A stretch of 64,000 nt of DNA from [Clostridium] saccharolyticum WM1. GTDB lineage: Bacteria; Bacillota; Clostridia; Lachnospirales; Lachnospiraceae. The translations under genes were made by a program, and so were the position numbers. Positions within the stretch are counted from its first letter, which is position 1, and each line of letters begins with the position of its first letter. Where the stretch lies: assembly GCF_000144625.1 (NCBI RefSeq), contig NC_014376.1, positions 4,550,501 through 4,614,500 of the forward strand, read 5' to 3'. Under the pieces are notes generated by a model that saw only the letters and a list, made by a program, of their open reading frames with translations, was not told where the DNA came from and did no database searches. Of this stretch, positions 62,894 through 64,000 are shown piece after piece.

Positions 62894-64000
62894 GATATGC
62901 CGGTGAAAAGAAATGCAATATTTGGGTCGCCATGGCACTGGGGATTCTCAGCCTTTTTCTTATCTTTGTCGTCTATCCCTTAGTTCTGATACTATATAAG
63001 AGTGTACTGACCCAGGATGGTTCCCTCAGTCTTGCATATTTCGGTAAATTCTTTGCCAGAAAATATTACTGGAGTACTCTGGTAAACAGTTTTAAAGTCA
63101 CCATCGTTTCCACCCTGCTGGCGGCTGCTCTGGGTCTGGTTATGGCATATGTTCTGCGAAGTGTACGAATCAGAGGAAGTAAGTATTTAAATATCCTGAT
63201 TGTCATGTCCTATCTTTCTCCTCCGTTTATCGGAGCTTATGCCTGGATCCAGTTGCTTGGGCGCAATGGCTTTATCACCAGGATCTTAAACAACCTGTTT
63301 CAAGTGAAGCTAAACGGCATTTATGGGTTTGCCGGAATTGTTCTGGTCTTCTCATTGCAATCCTTTCCGCTGGTTTATATGTATATCTCAGGTGCTCTTA
63401 AAAATCTGGATAACTCCTTAAATGAAGCCGCCGAAAGCCTGGGCTGCAGTGCCGTACAGAGAGTGTTTCAGGTGATCGTGCCGCTTGTCATGCCCACCAT
63501 GCTTGCCAGCTCCTTACTGGTATTTATGAGAGTGTTCTCCGATTTTGGTACCCCCATGCTGATCGGCGAAGGTTATAAGACATTTCCGGTATTGATGTAC
63601 AGCCAGTTTATGGGTGAGGTGAGTACGGATGACCATTTTGCGGCTGCACTCTGTGTCATTATCATCGGCATCACCCTGGTGTTGTTCTTCTTTCAGCGCT
63701 ATCTGGGAAACCGGTTTACCTATTCCATGACCGCATTGAAGCCTATGGAAGCAGAACATTGTACTGGCCTTAAGAATGTATTATCCCACTTATTTGTATA
63801 CCTGGTTGTCCTCATCGCCATCTTGCCCCAGCTTACCGTTATTTTTACTTCCTTCCTGGCTACCGGAGGGGGAAGCGTATATACCGGCGGTTTCTCACTT
63901 GATAACTATCGGAATACACTGTTTTCAAAGAATAACAACGGTGCTATTTTCAACACTTATTTATTCGGTCTTTGTGCCATAGCTGTGGTTGTGGTGCTGG
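62890..64000 (+). CDS. ABC transporter permease (FbpB type), C-terminus outside the window
   Basis: The frame is open from the ATG at 62890 to the window end, about 370 residues of an expected 530-560. It shows the first six-helix half, with loop EAAESLGCSAVQRVFQVIVPL, and the beginning of a second half (VLSHLFVYLVVLIAILPQLTV), as expected for a fused two-domain iron(III)-type permease. Start overlaps the ATPase stop (ATGA). Same operon as the binding protein at 60609. Confidence 0.93.
   Translation, partial: MRYAGEKKCNIWVAMALGILSLFLIFVVYPLVLILYKSVLTQDGSLSLAYFGKFFARKYYWSTLVNSFKVTIVSTLLAAALGLVMAYVLRSVRIRGSKYLNILIVMSYLSPPFIGAYAWIQLLGRNGFITRILNNLFQVKLNGIYGFAGIVLVFSLQSFPLVYMYISGALKNLDNSLNEAAESLGCSAVQRVFQVIVPLVMPTMLASSLLVFMRVFSDFGTPMLIGEGYKTFPVLMYSQFMGEVSTDDHFAAALCVIIIGITLVLFFFQRYLGNRFTYSMTALKPMEAEHCTGLKNVLSHLFVYLVVLIAILPQLTVIFTSFLATGGGSVYTGGFSLDNYRNTLFSKNNNGAIFNTYLFGLCAIAVVVVL

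Noticed and set aside
1..64000. tRNA, rRNA, CRISPR arrays, IS elements, integrases and phage genes
   Set aside because: Looked for conserved ends, direct-repeat arrays and transposase-like frames on both strands; none could be supported.

Overview
The window looks like a chromosomal segment of an anaerobic, motile, Gram-positive Firmicute, most likely a Lachnospiraceae or Clostridium relative (Lacrimispora/Clostridium sphenoides type). This is inferred from the gene set, not from a marker gene: strong AGGAGG-type ribosome sites, lipoprotein solute-binding proteins, YesM/YesN regulators, a DUF1461 membrane protein, a selenocysteine-type selD remnant and a flavin-type electron-transfer locus. 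No rRNA, tRNA, IS element, CRISPR array or phage module was seen. LAYOUT: 1-2.1 kb, the 5' part of a PfkB sugar kinase and a LacI regulator, each preceded by the same 14-bp operator. 2.3-11.0 kb, an alpha-galactoside operon (binding protein, two permeases, GH36 alpha-galactosidase) divergent from a YesM/YesN-type two-component pair. 11.1-16.8 kb, a TetR-controlled operon with a rifampicin-phosphotransferase-like enzyme and an ABC-2 exporter. 16.8-21.7 kb, a LUD protein, a PutP-type symporter, a TetR regulator, a truncated selD with an in-frame TGA, and citrate synthase. 21.9-30.4 kb, housekeeping and envelope genes: UPF0126 and DUF1461 membrane proteins, D,D-carboxypeptidase, an orphan KdpD/KdpE-like pair, a DEDDh exonuclease, DUF3006, an MBL-fold lipoprotein and a cell-wall-binding protein. 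30.8-33.9 kb, a second sugar or glycerol-phosphate-type ABC importer behind a structured leader. 34.0-41.3 kb, a one-strand catabolic cluster: ROK regulator, TIM-barrel protein, permease, hydantoinase/oxoprolinase, HEYYH protein, FAD oxidoreductase. 41.8-44.6 kb, a chemoreceptor and an alpha/beta hydrolase. 44.7-47.1 kb, a relic flavoprotein gene next to an AAA ATPase plus Toprim-like pair that resembles ATPase-nuclease phage-defence systems. 47.2-60.1 kb, the most coherent block: Ndh2-like dehydrogenase with a membrane extension, polyprenyl diphosphate synthase, tandem FMN-binding lipoprotein, ApbE flavin transferase, UbiD, UbiA and UbiX homologues, and a three-gene ABC importer, followed by an ArsR-regulated ferredoxin/NapH-like operon. 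60.2-64 kb, a chemoreceptor relic and an iron(III)-type ABC importer running off the end. HOW THE GENES WORK TOGETHER: the 47.9-58.9 kb block reads as a self-contained quinone and extracellular electron-transfer module. Polyprenyl synthase and the UbiA/UbiD/UbiX homologues would make a prenylated naphthoquinone, the Ndh2-like enzyme would reduce it with NADH, and the ApbE-flavinylated lipoprotein would carry electrons outside the membrane. The adjacent ABC importer may supply a quinone precursor, which is a hypothesis. The best novelty candidates are this module, the AAA/Toprim pair, the hydantoinase/HEYYH cluster and the phosphotransferase-like/ABC operon.
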